In this document: positions 1 through 5,262 of the stretch, piece after piece
Numbering within the stretch: the first letter of the stretch is position 1
How the letters are laid out: every line of letters starts with the position of its first letter
Assembly (NCBI GenBank): GCA_030611905.1
Contig: JAUWOX010000003.1
Span: 1 to 18,330, forward strand
From: a bacterium
GTDB lineage: Bacteria; Patescibacteriota; JABMPQ01; JAQVVF01
Length of the DNA stretch: 18,330 bases
Direction of reading: 5' to 3'
Translations under genes and position numbers: made by a program
Notes under the pieces: model-generated
Told to the model about the DNA's origin: nothing
The model's database searches: none
The model's input: only the letters and a program-made list of their open reading frames with translations

Positions 1-903
1 AATATGCGACATATTATTTCAGTTGGAGCGACTGTCAAATATGGCCTGGACGAAACGCGAGCATCGTTTTCAAATTATTCTCTAGATAATAGCGATAATA
101 TCTTAACTTTGGCGGCACCCGGACAAGATGTTTTGATTGCAGTACCGCAAGAATTTGCTAACGATAGATTTTCTCTTATGCCTAATGGCAATTTTGAAAG
201 TTTGTCTGGCACTTCTCTCGCAGCTCCTTTTGTGGCTGGTTTGGCGACATTGTTAAAATCAATTAAGCCAGATCTTTCAGCAAATAGAGTTCGGCAAATA
301 ATGATTGATTCGGCTGATGAAATTATCGTAACTAATGGCGCCTTTCATCTTTGGAAAAGAATAAATGTATTGAAGGCGGTAAAAATGTTGGTAAAATTAG
401 TTCAGAGCGAGAATATTATTATTGGACAGCTTTGTAGGGAAAATAATGAATGTCCCGATGGATCTTTCTGCAGCAGCTTTAGGCAATGCACAGTACTTTG
501 CTTTGATCCTGAAGAAGCTGATCGTGCTCCGATGACATGCGGCCGTAGTGACAATTGTAATGATTTTTGGAATTGTCCTAGTGGAACTTTTTGCATAGAG
601 TTGAAAATTCCAAATGAATATGAAATGTATGGATTGGGCTATAAAATGTGTCTCCCGACATGCATTAATAATTCGGATTGTTATGATGGTTTAATTTGCT
701 GGAAACATAAATATGAAAGTTTTGGAATCTGTATTTTAGGTCCAGAGATAATACGAGATCGACATCGCGGTGATCCTTGTGGTGAGATCATACAAGATTT
801 TGATGATATAGTTTGCCCTGATAATCAAACTTGCTATTCATATAGAAATTTTGAAGATATTGGTTATTGTGATTGTTTTTTTGACGGGTGCGAAGTTCCT
901 TAA
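1..903 (+). CDS. Subtilisin-like (S8) serine protease, C-terminal part, with cysteine-rich tail (5' end outside window)
   Basis: The reading frame is open to the window edge (codon 1-3 is AAT), and the visible protein begins inside a peptidase S8 domain, so the ATG at 4 is probably not the true start. Counting from that ATG, residues 5-80 carry the end of the subtilase fold: VGAT, the FSN block, AAPG, and the catalytic-serine block SGTSLAAPFVAGL with Ser71. The Asp and His of the triad must lie upstream. After residue about 135 comes a tail with three or four small disulfide-type modules (CxxNxxCPxGxFC and similar patterns), unlike a plain subtilase. Related Cys patterns occur at the N-termini of the lipoproteins encoded at 5263-7737 and 7894-9009, which links this protease to the same surface system. 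It is expected to act outside the cell. The family call is firm; the substrate is unknown. A terminator follows at once. Confidence 0.9.
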   Translation, partial: NMRHIISVGATVKYGLDETRASFSNYSLDNSDNILTLAAPGQDVLIAVPQEFANDRFSLMPNGNFESLSGTSLAAPFVAGLATLLKSIKPDLSANRVRQIMIDSADEIIVTNGAFHLWKRINVLKAVKMLVKLVQSENIIIGQLCRENNECPDGSFCSSFRQCTVLCFDPEEADRAPMTCGRSDNCNDFWNCPSGTFCIELKIPNEYEMYGLGYKMCLPTCINNSDCYDGLICWKHKYESFGICILGPEIIRDRHRGDPCGEIIQDFDDIVCPDNQTCYSYRNFEDIGYCDCFFDGCEVP

Positions 904-906
904 GAA

Positions 907-930
907 CTGAGATTGTTTCTCGGTTTTTTT
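907..930 (+). terminator. Intrinsic terminator of the protease gene
   Basis: A 6-bp stem (CTGAGA/TCTCGG with one T-G pair), loop TTGTT, then T7, four bases after the stop. The 27 nt at 915-941 are identical to 2183-2209 after the next gene, so the terminator module is duplicated. Confidence 0.8.
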
Positions 931-959
931 ATTGGCTTAAATAAGCAAAAATTTCATTA

Positions 960-994
960 TTTAACGGCTATTATCGACGAAAGTAGCCGTTAAA
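960..994. repeat. 35-nt inverted repeat, copy 1
   Basis: The arms TTTAACGGCTA and TAGCCGTTAAA (11 bp, perfect) flank a 13-nt loop, TTATCGACGAAAG. A second copy with the same arms and 11 of 13 identical loop bases lies at 12481-12515. There is no T-run, so it is not a normal terminator. Its function is unknown. Confidence 0.85.
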
Positions 995-1006
995 ATTAGT
1001 AAAATA

Positions 1007-1028
1007 ACCGATATTTCTCGGTATTTTT
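1007..1028 (+). terminator. Weak hairpin, possible second terminator
   Basis: ACCGA/TCGGT stem with a 6-nt loop, followed by ATTTTT. It contains the same TTTCTCGG string as the terminators at 907 and 2177. The stem is short, so the function is uncertain. Confidence 0.35.
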
Positions 1029-1061
1029 AATATTTAGACAATGCTATCCATATTTTAAGAC

Positions 1062-1089
1062 TTGACTTTTCGACCAATAAGCGTAAAAT
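1062..1089 (+). promoter_or_regulatory. Sigma70-type promoter for the PEGA-like lipoprotein gene
   Basis: TTGACT at 1062-1067, a 16-nt spacer, and TAAAAT at 1084-1089. A second AT-rich TATAAT follows, so the exact -10 is ambiguous. The leader holds GCTCTTTAAAA (1097-1107), which is also present in the leader of the minus-strand gene starting at 3713. Confidence 0.55.
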
Positions 1090-1128
1090 ATAATATGCTC
1101 TTTAAAACCCCAAGACAAGGAGGGAGCC

Positions 1129-2169
1129 ATGCGAAAAGCGTTATGCTTTGTTATACTTTTGGCTTTATCTTTTACAGCTTGCGCCAAGGACTTCGATGAA
1201 GTTCAAGCCAGACAAGATCTTCGTGCGCATTATCAAAAACAATCTGGTTCAAAAACTAGCTTGGAATGTCAGACTGAAGTAGTGAGATATGATGCTTTGC
1301 AGAAATTCAGTAAAGATGACAAAGTTGAAATTAAAATCAGAACAGCCGTGAAGCGAGTTTGCACAAGAAAGAGAAAGGTCAAAGGTTGGAATAAGCTTCT
1401 GGCTGGCATGATTGATGGCTCGAGTGGATTTAGACCAGGCATTGTTGTTTTTCAGGAATGTTTTGAATTGGAATATGAACGATTTGACGAAGGATTTAAG
1501 CTAAAGAAGAAAGCTCAAAGCATGGATTGTCCTGAATCTAGAGATTTTTCTGTGAGAAGAAAACCTGCTATGGAAGAATATTTGAAGAAAGCTGCGTTGG
1601 CAGAATGTGTTGGAGATTGTAGCGTACATCAAGAAAAGGATATTAACGGTGATGCTGTTAATGAACTAGTACTAATGGTTTGTGGAAATAGAATTTGTTC
1701 GAGCTCATTATGGTCTTTGGTAAATAATGAACCTCGGATGATCTTAAATGCAGATGTTGATTTGTCAAAGATTAAGACATCTACTGATAGATCTTATCCG
1801 ACAGTTGAAAGTAAGGAATATGGCGAAGGCTATTACGTGCGCAGACTTCACAAATTTGATAAGAGACGAGGCGTTTATAAAATATGGAGGCAAAAGAGAG
1901 TAAAAGTAAGAAGTATTATATTTGTGGGTCGCCCTGAAGAGGTTAGAATATTTATTGATGGTTGGGAGGTTGGGTTTACTGGCAAGTATGATCGGCATGG
2001 TGATGCGCATTTCAAGCTTGACGATTCGCCAAATGGCAAATTTAAGATTACTTTAGGGAAACCAGGTTATAAATACAGGGAATATGAATGGGATTGGGAT
2101 AATCTGCCCATGGTTTTTCAGGGGGGTGATGGTGGTGGCTATTTGAACTTTAATTTAGAAAAAGAGTAA
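1129..2169 (+). CDS. Predicted lipoprotein with PEGA-like C-terminal domain
   Basis: A 346-aa exported protein. A charged N-terminus and hydrophobic stretch end in SFTAC, which fits lipidation at Cys18 after signal peptidase II cleavage. Residues 171-179 (DINGDAVNE) resemble the Asp-rich calcium loop of FG-GAP/VCBS repeats. Residues about 272-322 (FIDGWEVGFTG ... GKFKITLGKPGY) fit a PEGA domain, a small beta-fold common in surface proteins of Myxococcota and other bacteria. The middle part is Lys/Arg-rich and holds several cysteines; I do not recognise it. The start is fixed by AAGGAGG five bases before ATG, with a promoter at 1062-1089 and a terminator at 2177, so it looks monocistronic. It probably sits on the outer face of a membrane. 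The lipoprotein call is fairly sure; PEGA is moderate; no molecular function can be given. Confidence 0.75.
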   Translation: MRKALCFVILLALSFTACAKDFDEVQARQDLRAHYQKQSGSKTSLECQTEVVRYDALQKFSKDDKVEIKIRTAVKRVCTRKRKVKGWNKLLAGMIDGSSGFRPGIVVFQECFELEYERFDEGFKLKKKAQSMDCPESRDFSVRRKPAMEEYLKKAALAECVGDCSVHQEKDINGDAVNELVLMVCGNRICSSSLWSLVNNEPRMILNADVDLSKIKTSTDRSYPTVESKEYGEGYYVRRLHKFDKRRGVYKIWRQKRVKVRSIIFVGRPEEVRIFIDGWEVGFTGKYDRHGDAHFKLDDSPNGKFKITLGKPGYKYREYEWDWDNLPMVFQGGDGGGYLNFNLEKE

Positions 2170-2176
2170 GCAACAA

Positions 2177-2198
2177 CCGAGAGTTTCTCGGTTTTTTT
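2177..2198 (+). terminator. Intrinsic terminator of the PEGA-like lipoprotein gene
   Basis: Perfect 6-bp stem CCGAGA/TCTCGG with loop GTT and T7. Its 3' half and downstream flank (2183-2209) are identical to 915-941. Confidence 0.85.
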
Positions 2199-2233
2199 AT
2201 TGGCTTAAAAAGGGTTAAAGTTATATTTTAAAT

Positions 2234-2258
2234 AAAAAAAACAGCCAAAGGGGCTGTT
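2234..2258 (-). terminator. Intrinsic terminator of the 139-aa lipoprotein gene
   Basis: Stem AACAGCC/GGCTGTT with a 5-nt loop. The A-run at 2234-2241 becomes the U-tract on the minus-strand transcript. It overlaps the stop codon. Confidence 0.85.
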
Positions 2259-2676
2259 AATTGTATTCAATGCATTCTCCTTGTTCATCTGTAAAGCAAA
2301 CGGCTATTCCTCTTGCTCTAGTTGTTGTTCTGTACGGATTGGGATAAACACGATAATCGACTTTAATCACTGCGGCAAGCTTGTTTCCGTATTGATCATA
2401 GGCTTTGTCTAGAAGCAGTCTAATTACTGCTGAAATCTGCAATTCATGATGGACTAAATAAGAGCGCGTCTCTCCGCCTCCGATTGTTGGAAGAGTACTA
2501 TATGTAACATATCTTGTAGAAATGGATGGCTGATATTCAGCTCTTACCATGCCTAAGGCCTTGTATGGGCGATTTATATCGGCAGTATAGGCCTTGACTC
2601 TATCTGGGGAGTAAATTATGAATTGGTGGCAGCCTGCGAGGTAAAATAACAAGATAATTAGGAGATATTTATGCAT
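2257..2676 (-). CDS. Small predicted lipoprotein of unknown function
   Basis: A 139-aa protein. A longer frame opens at 2721, but AGGAGG lies five bases before the ATG at 2676 and the likely -10 box (about 2712-2718) sits inside the extended frame, so 2676 is the start. The N-terminus MHKYLLIILLFYLAGC has a textbook lipobox with the lipidated residue at Cys16. The mature part is about 120 residues with predicted beta-strand character; it includes LGMVRAEY and a Gly/Tyr-rich stretch and ends with ARGIAVCF. The spacing of a GxV strand, a KAYDQYGNKLAAVIKV helix-strand and a final ARGIAV strand faintly resembles YbjQ-like small domains, but this is weak. It has its own promoter and terminator. 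The lipoprotein call is confident; the function is unknown. Confidence 0.75.
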   Translation of the reverse strand: MHKYLLIILLFYLAGCHQFIIYSPDRVKAYTADINRPYKALGMVRAEYQPSISTRYVTYSTLPTIGGGETRSYLVHHELQISAVIRLLLDKAYDQYGNKLAAVIKVDYRVYPNPYRTTTRARGIAVCFTDEQGECIEYN

Positions 2677-2711
2677 GGTCTCCTCCTTTTTATTTAAGGT
2701 ACGATCAAGGA

Positions 2712-2740
2712 AATTTAACATAGATGGTTTGATTTGTCAA
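2712..2740 (-). promoter_or_regulatory. Sigma70-type promoter for the 139-aa lipoprotein gene
   Basis: On the minus strand, TTGACA (2735-2740) is followed after 16 nt by TTAAAT, or after 17 nt by TAAATT. Transcription would begin near 2706, about 30 nt before the ATG. Confidence 0.5.
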
Positions 2741-2769
2741 TGTTTTTCTCGCCTGCAAATTTTTAAAAT

Positions 2770-2800
2770 AAAAAAACAGCTAATTGTATAAAAAGCTGTT
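2770..2800 (-). terminator. Intrinsic terminator of the WD40-like lipoprotein gene
   Basis: Stem AACAGCT/AGCTGTT with a 12-nt loop and an A-run at 2771-2776 that gives the U-tract on the minus strand. It resembles the AACAGC-type terminators at 2234 and 3841. Confidence 0.75.
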
Positions 2801-2804
2801 CAGG

Positions 2805-3713
2805 CTAAAGATCGATTACCCAAAGACCATTGTGATTCCAAGTTAAATGTTTGCCATCTGGTGACCAGGCAGGTATGCATTTATATCTTCCTTCTGATTG
2901 ATAGACTATTCTTTGATTGTCCATGCTTGGAAAATCAGCAATTACAATTTGATATTCATACTTATGATGTGTTTTTTTTCTTTTTTTAACTGTCTTCGAT
3001 TTTATTATTCTGATAAAAACAATTAACTTTCCGTCTGGTGAAAAATTTGCTCCTTTAATATTGCCAGAGTGGGATAATTGAATTCGTTCTTCTGTTTTAA
3101 TATTGAAAGCAAAAATATCACCTTGATATTCACGTTCTTTTGTATTCTCACTATAGCTCATATTATAAATGATCCATTGCCCCTTTGAAAAGCAATGTGG
3201 TCTGTACCCATTTGCTATAAGTAGTTGACGATTTTGGCCATCCCTATCCATAATCCAAATTCTTCTGCGATTTTCACCATAAATAATGCCTTGATCCTGA
3301 TTGATCCAGCAAGGATCTTCGGCATCTTCATTTTCTTTCGTTAGTTGATGAACCGAGGATGTATCAAAATCAAAGCGCCATATTGTGGGCATTCTTGATT
3401 TAGGGTTTTGAAACGGATGTCTCCAAAAAACAAGGCTTTTGCCATTGGCAGACCACTCAAGGCCGATGTATTGTATGCCGATTCTGGCAGGGTCAAATAA
3501 GGAAACTTCTAAGCTTTTCAAATTGATTTGATATGTTCTCCATAATTGATTATCCCAATTAGAAAAAATGAGTGACTGACCGTTGGGATGCCAAATTGGA
3601 TTATGTCCTTTTTGTTTGCCTACTAGCCTGCTCTTTTTTTCATTACAACTAATTAAACTGATCAAGCAAAACAGAATAAAAATGATTCTTGCTATTCTTG
3701 TTTTTTGCAACAT
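2805..3713 (-). CDS. Lipoprotein with WD40/TolB-like beta-propeller repeats
   Basis: A 302-aa protein with a signal peptide ending in LISLISC (lipidation at Cys23). After it come at least five PD40/TolB-type blades, each with a W-x-(P/A)-(N/D)-G-(K/Q) turn followed by a strand: HPNGQSLIF, SANGKSLVF, a degenerate NQDQGIIYG blade, SPDGKLIVF and SPDGKHLTW. The strands between read like IWRFDFDTSSVHQL and IWIMDRDGQNRQLL. Such propellers are protein- or ligand-binding scaffolds; TolB itself binds Pal in the periplasm, but nothing here indicates a Tol system, so the partner is unknown. AAGGAG lies before the ATG and a very strong promoter is upstream. Between them, at 3733-3741, is a run of nine C on the coding strand. 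The fold call is sure; the role is unknown. Confidence 0.85.
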   Translation of the reverse strand: MLQKTRIARIIFILFCLISLISCNEKKSRLVGKQKGHNPIWHPNGQSLIFSNWDNQLWRTYQINLKSLEVSLFDPARIGIQYIGLEWSANGKSLVFWRHPFQNPKSRMPTIWRFDFDTSSVHQLTKENEDAEDPCWINQDQGIIYGENRRRIWIMDRDGQNRQLLIANGYRPHCFSKGQWIIYNMSYSENTKEREYQGDIFAFNIKTEERIQLSHSGNIKGANFSPDGKLIVFIRIIKSKTVKKRKKTHHKYEYQIVIADFPSMDNQRIVYQSEGRYKCIPAWSPDGKHLTWNHNGLWVIDL

Positions 3714-3732
3714 GCGTCTTTCTCCTTTTTCT

Positions 3733-3741
3733 GGGGGGGGG
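3733..3741 (-). repeat. C9 homopolymer in the 5' leader
   Basis: Nine G on the plus strand, so C9 on the coding strand, between the -10 box (3767-3772) and the SD site (about 3722-3727) of the WD40-like lipoprotein gene. Tracts of this length are prone to slippage. In the leader, this could alter spacing or folding rather than the reading frame. Confidence 0.7.
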
Positions 3742-3766
3742 ATTAAATTTTAAAGAGCTTTTTAAT

Positions 3767-3795
3767 ATATTATCTTAAAATTGGCTTCTTGTCAA
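3767..3795 (-). promoter_or_regulatory. Strong sigma70-type promoter for the WD40-like lipoprotein gene
   Basis: TTGACA (3790-3795), a 17-nt spacer, TAATAT (3767-3772). The stretch TTTTAAGATAATATAT around the -10 is shared with the promoter at 4310-4338. Upstream, at 3804-3819, lies a 16-mer identical to 4347-4362. Confidence 0.8.
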
Positions 3796-3803
3796 TGTTT
3801 TTT

Positions 3804-3819
3804 ATTTATCAACACCCCA
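3804..3819 (-). promoter_or_regulatory. Conserved upstream 16-mer, copy 1 (possible operator)
   Basis: ATTTATCAACACCCCA on the plus strand (TGGGGTGTTGATAAAT on the transcribed strand), starting 8 nt upstream of the -35 box. It is identical to 4347-4362 in front of the next gene. The G-rich core stands out from the AT-rich surroundings. It may be a regulator site or only a remnant of duplication. Confidence 0.5.
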
Positions 3820-3840
3820 GTCGTTATATTTTAGAAAATA

Positions 3841-3866
3841 AAAAAACAGCAAATGATTATGCTGTT
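3841..3866 (-). terminator. Intrinsic terminator of the 131-aa lipoprotein gene
   Basis: Stem AACAGCA/TGCTGTT with an 8-nt loop. The A-run at 3841-3846 supplies the U-tract. It overlaps the stop codon at 3865-3867. Confidence 0.8.
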
Positions 3867-4260
3867 AATGTTTGACAACTTTAAAGGTCAGGTTTTCTAC
3901 TTTTAACAAGTTCCATTGATCTACAATCCATTCGTAATGCAGACGAATTCTACCAGATAATTCAGCAACATGAGTCCTACCAAAGAATCCTTTAACTACT
4001 CCTCTAGCTTCTATATTAATAATCAAGACTGCCTTGTTTTCTTGATAATTAGCTTCAAGTATTGCTATTGTTCTTGATTCTTCTTTGTCAAAACGCCAAT
4101 TGATTCCCATTCCTCTTTCATAAACAATTCCACGAATAACTTTTCCAATAATATCTTTTTCAATCATTGATGTTGTTATTTCTGGATGTCTTTGACAGGC
4201 TAAAGAAGATAAAAGTGCAGTCAAAAGCATAATAATGCCATATAGTTGTAGCTTGCGCAA
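3865..4260 (-). CDS. Small predicted lipoprotein of unknown function (TTG start)
   Basis: A 131-aa protein that starts at TTG (4258-4260). The choice is backed by AGGAGG seven bases upstream and by the complete signal peptide that follows. The hydrophobic stretch ends in ALLSSLAC, with the lipidated residue at Cys22. The mature part (about 110 residues) alternates charged and hydrophobic residues in a way that suggests a beta-sandwich or a small mixed domain: TIAILEANYQENKAVLIINIEARG, then an amphipathic strand ending HYEWIVDQWNLLKVENLTFKVV. I do not recognise a family; the last strands resemble small secreted domains in which a W-x-L-x-x-V strand closes the sheet. It has its own promoter and terminator, and its upstream region is a duplicate of that of the gene at 2805-3713, so the two may be co-regulated. 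Confidence 0.7.
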   Translation of the reverse strand: MRKLQLYGIIMLLTALLSSLACQRHPEITTSMIEKDIIGKVIRGIVYERGMGINWRFDKEESRTIAILEANYQENKAVLIINIEARGVVKGFFGRTHVAELSGRIRLHYEWIVDQWNLLKVENLTFKVVKH

Positions 4261-4309
4261 TGTTCTTCCTCCTTTCCGGCCTGGTTAGGTTTAAAAGAGC
4301 CTATTTGAT

Positions 4310-4338
4310 ATATTATCTTAAAACTTATTTTTTGTCAA
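4310..4338 (-). promoter_or_regulatory. Strong sigma70-type promoter for the 131-aa lipoprotein gene
   Basis: TTGACA (4333-4338), 17-nt spacer, TAATAT (4310-4315) on the minus strand. The spacer end and -10 region match the promoter at 3767-3795. Confidence 0.8.
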
Positions 4339-4346
4339 TGTCATGC

Positions 4347-4362
4347 ATTTATCAACACCCCA
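4347..4362 (-). promoter_or_regulatory. Conserved upstream 16-mer, copy 2 (possible operator)
   Basis: Identical to 3804-3819 and in the same position relative to the -35 box. Here it also lies directly in front of the divergent plus-strand promoter at 4364-4392, so a bound regulator could affect both genes. Confidence 0.5.
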
Positions 4363-4363
4363 A

Positions 4364-4392
4364 TTGTTTTATTTTTTAAAAAATGTTATAAT
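4364..4392 (+). promoter_or_regulatory. Sigma70-type promoter for the tail-fibre-like protein gene
   Basis: TTGTTT (4364-4369), 17-nt spacer, TATAAT (4387-4392). Transcription would start about 30 nt before the ATG at 4432. Confidence 0.6.
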
Positions 4393-4431
4393 TTGTATTG
4401 AGTTTAAAAATATAATTAAAAATCAAAATCT

Positions 4432-5166
4432 ATGAAACAAAAAAGATTTATGATTGTTGCGGTGATGGTCGGATGTTTTGTGCTTGTCGGCACAGCATTG
4501 GCATCAACTTTTTCTGTGACAAAAATCATTTCCAGCAGTGGTCATGTTAAAAAGACATTAGTAGTGGGAACAAACCGAAACAAAGGAAAACTATTAGTAA
4601 AAGGTTTTCTTCGAAATCCGGTCAAGGGTAAAGTCTTAAGAGTAAAAGACAGCATGAAAGTAACTGGGAATTTAAGAGTAAAAGGTATTTTGCAGGGTAG
4701 TAATATTGTCAGTTCTGATAATTTGGGAACTGGTGTTGTGACTGAAACTAAGGTTGCTGATGGAGCGGTGACAGGTGGAAAAATTGCAGATGGTAATGTT
4801 TCTTCAGGAAAAATTGCGGATGATGCGGTTACTTCTAGTAAGGTTGATATGACAATGAATGGGGTTGTAAAAGCGGGAGCGTATATAACAGTTTCGGGGG
4901 TAACACCAACGGTCCAAAGAAGTTTTAATAATTTAATATCTTCAAATAATGTAACTGCGAGTCGTTCTAGTTATGGGGTTTATGTTATAAATTTTGGAAC
5001 TGACATCAGTGAAAGATATTATCATATAACATTATATGATAATAGTGATCCAGCTAGTAGTGATTATGTTATACAAGCCATAGGTACAAATTCTATAACT
5101 GTACATTTTTGGGGTGGCGGAGGTGCTGATTATGATCCGCCAGGATTTTTTGTAAGTCTTTATTAA
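4432..5166 (+). CDS. Secreted tail-fibre-like repeat protein
   Basis: A 244-aa protein with a signal peptide cleaved after TALA (residue about 24). Residues about 40-92 form short beta-repeats (KLLVKGFL, KVLRVKD, MKVTGNLRVKGIL) like the beta-helical repeats of bactofilin-type or pseudopilin-adjacent CPR proteins. Residues 102-139 are four copies of a nine-residue repeat, (V/T)xxxK(V/I)ADG-type (TKVADGAVT, GKIADGNVS, GKIADDAVT), as in phage tail fibres and trimeric surface proteins. The last 100 residues form a compact beta-rich domain with a Gly-rich loop (HFWGGGGAD), presumably the tip. Unlike its neighbours, it has no SD site (the bases before ATG are AAAAATCAAAATCT), although it has a good promoter. 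The likely role is a stalked surface or secreted adhesin; the target is unknown. An unusually long hairpin follows. Confidence 0.7.
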   Translation: MKQKRFMIVAVMVGCFVLVGTALASTFSVTKIISSSGHVKKTLVVGTNRNKGKLLVKGFLRNPVKGKVLRVKDSMKVTGNLRVKGILQGSNIVSSDNLGTGVVTETKVADGAVTGGKIADGNVSSGKIADDAVTSSKVDMTMNGVVKAGAYITVSGVTPTVQRSFNNLISSNNVTASRSSYGVYVINFGTDISERYYHITLYDNSDPASSDYVIQAIGTNSITVHFWGGGGADYDPPGFFVSLY

Positions 5167-5173
5167 TATTAAA

Positions 5174-5220
5174 GAAAGTAACAAAAGAGGCCTCTAGAAG
5201 AGGTCTTTTTAGTTACTTTC
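5174..5220 (+). terminator. Extended hairpin terminator of the tail-fibre-like gene
   Basis: Inner stem AGGCCTCT/AGAGGTCT (one wobble pair, loop AGA) followed by T5, enclosed by an outer perfect 9-bp stem GAAAGTAAC (5174-5182)/GTTACTTTC (5212-5220). The inner part is a classic terminator. The outer arms make it larger than usual. Confidence 0.75.
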
Positions 5221-5230
5221 AATTGGACAT

Positions 5231-5255
5231 AAAAAAAAGACCCTTGAGGGGGTCT
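5231..5255 (-). terminator. Intrinsic terminator of the MopE/LamG lipoprotein gene
   Basis: Stem AGACCC/GGGTCT with a 6-nt loop. The A8 run at 5231-5238 provides the U-tract on the minus strand, eight bases past the stop codon. Confidence 0.85.
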
Positions 5256-5262
5256 ATAAGTG

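Noticed and set aside
2677..2721. Longer N-terminus of the 139-aa lipoprotein starting at 2721
   Set aside because: The extra residues precede the signal peptide, the SD site is in front of 2676, and the promoter -10 overlaps the extension.
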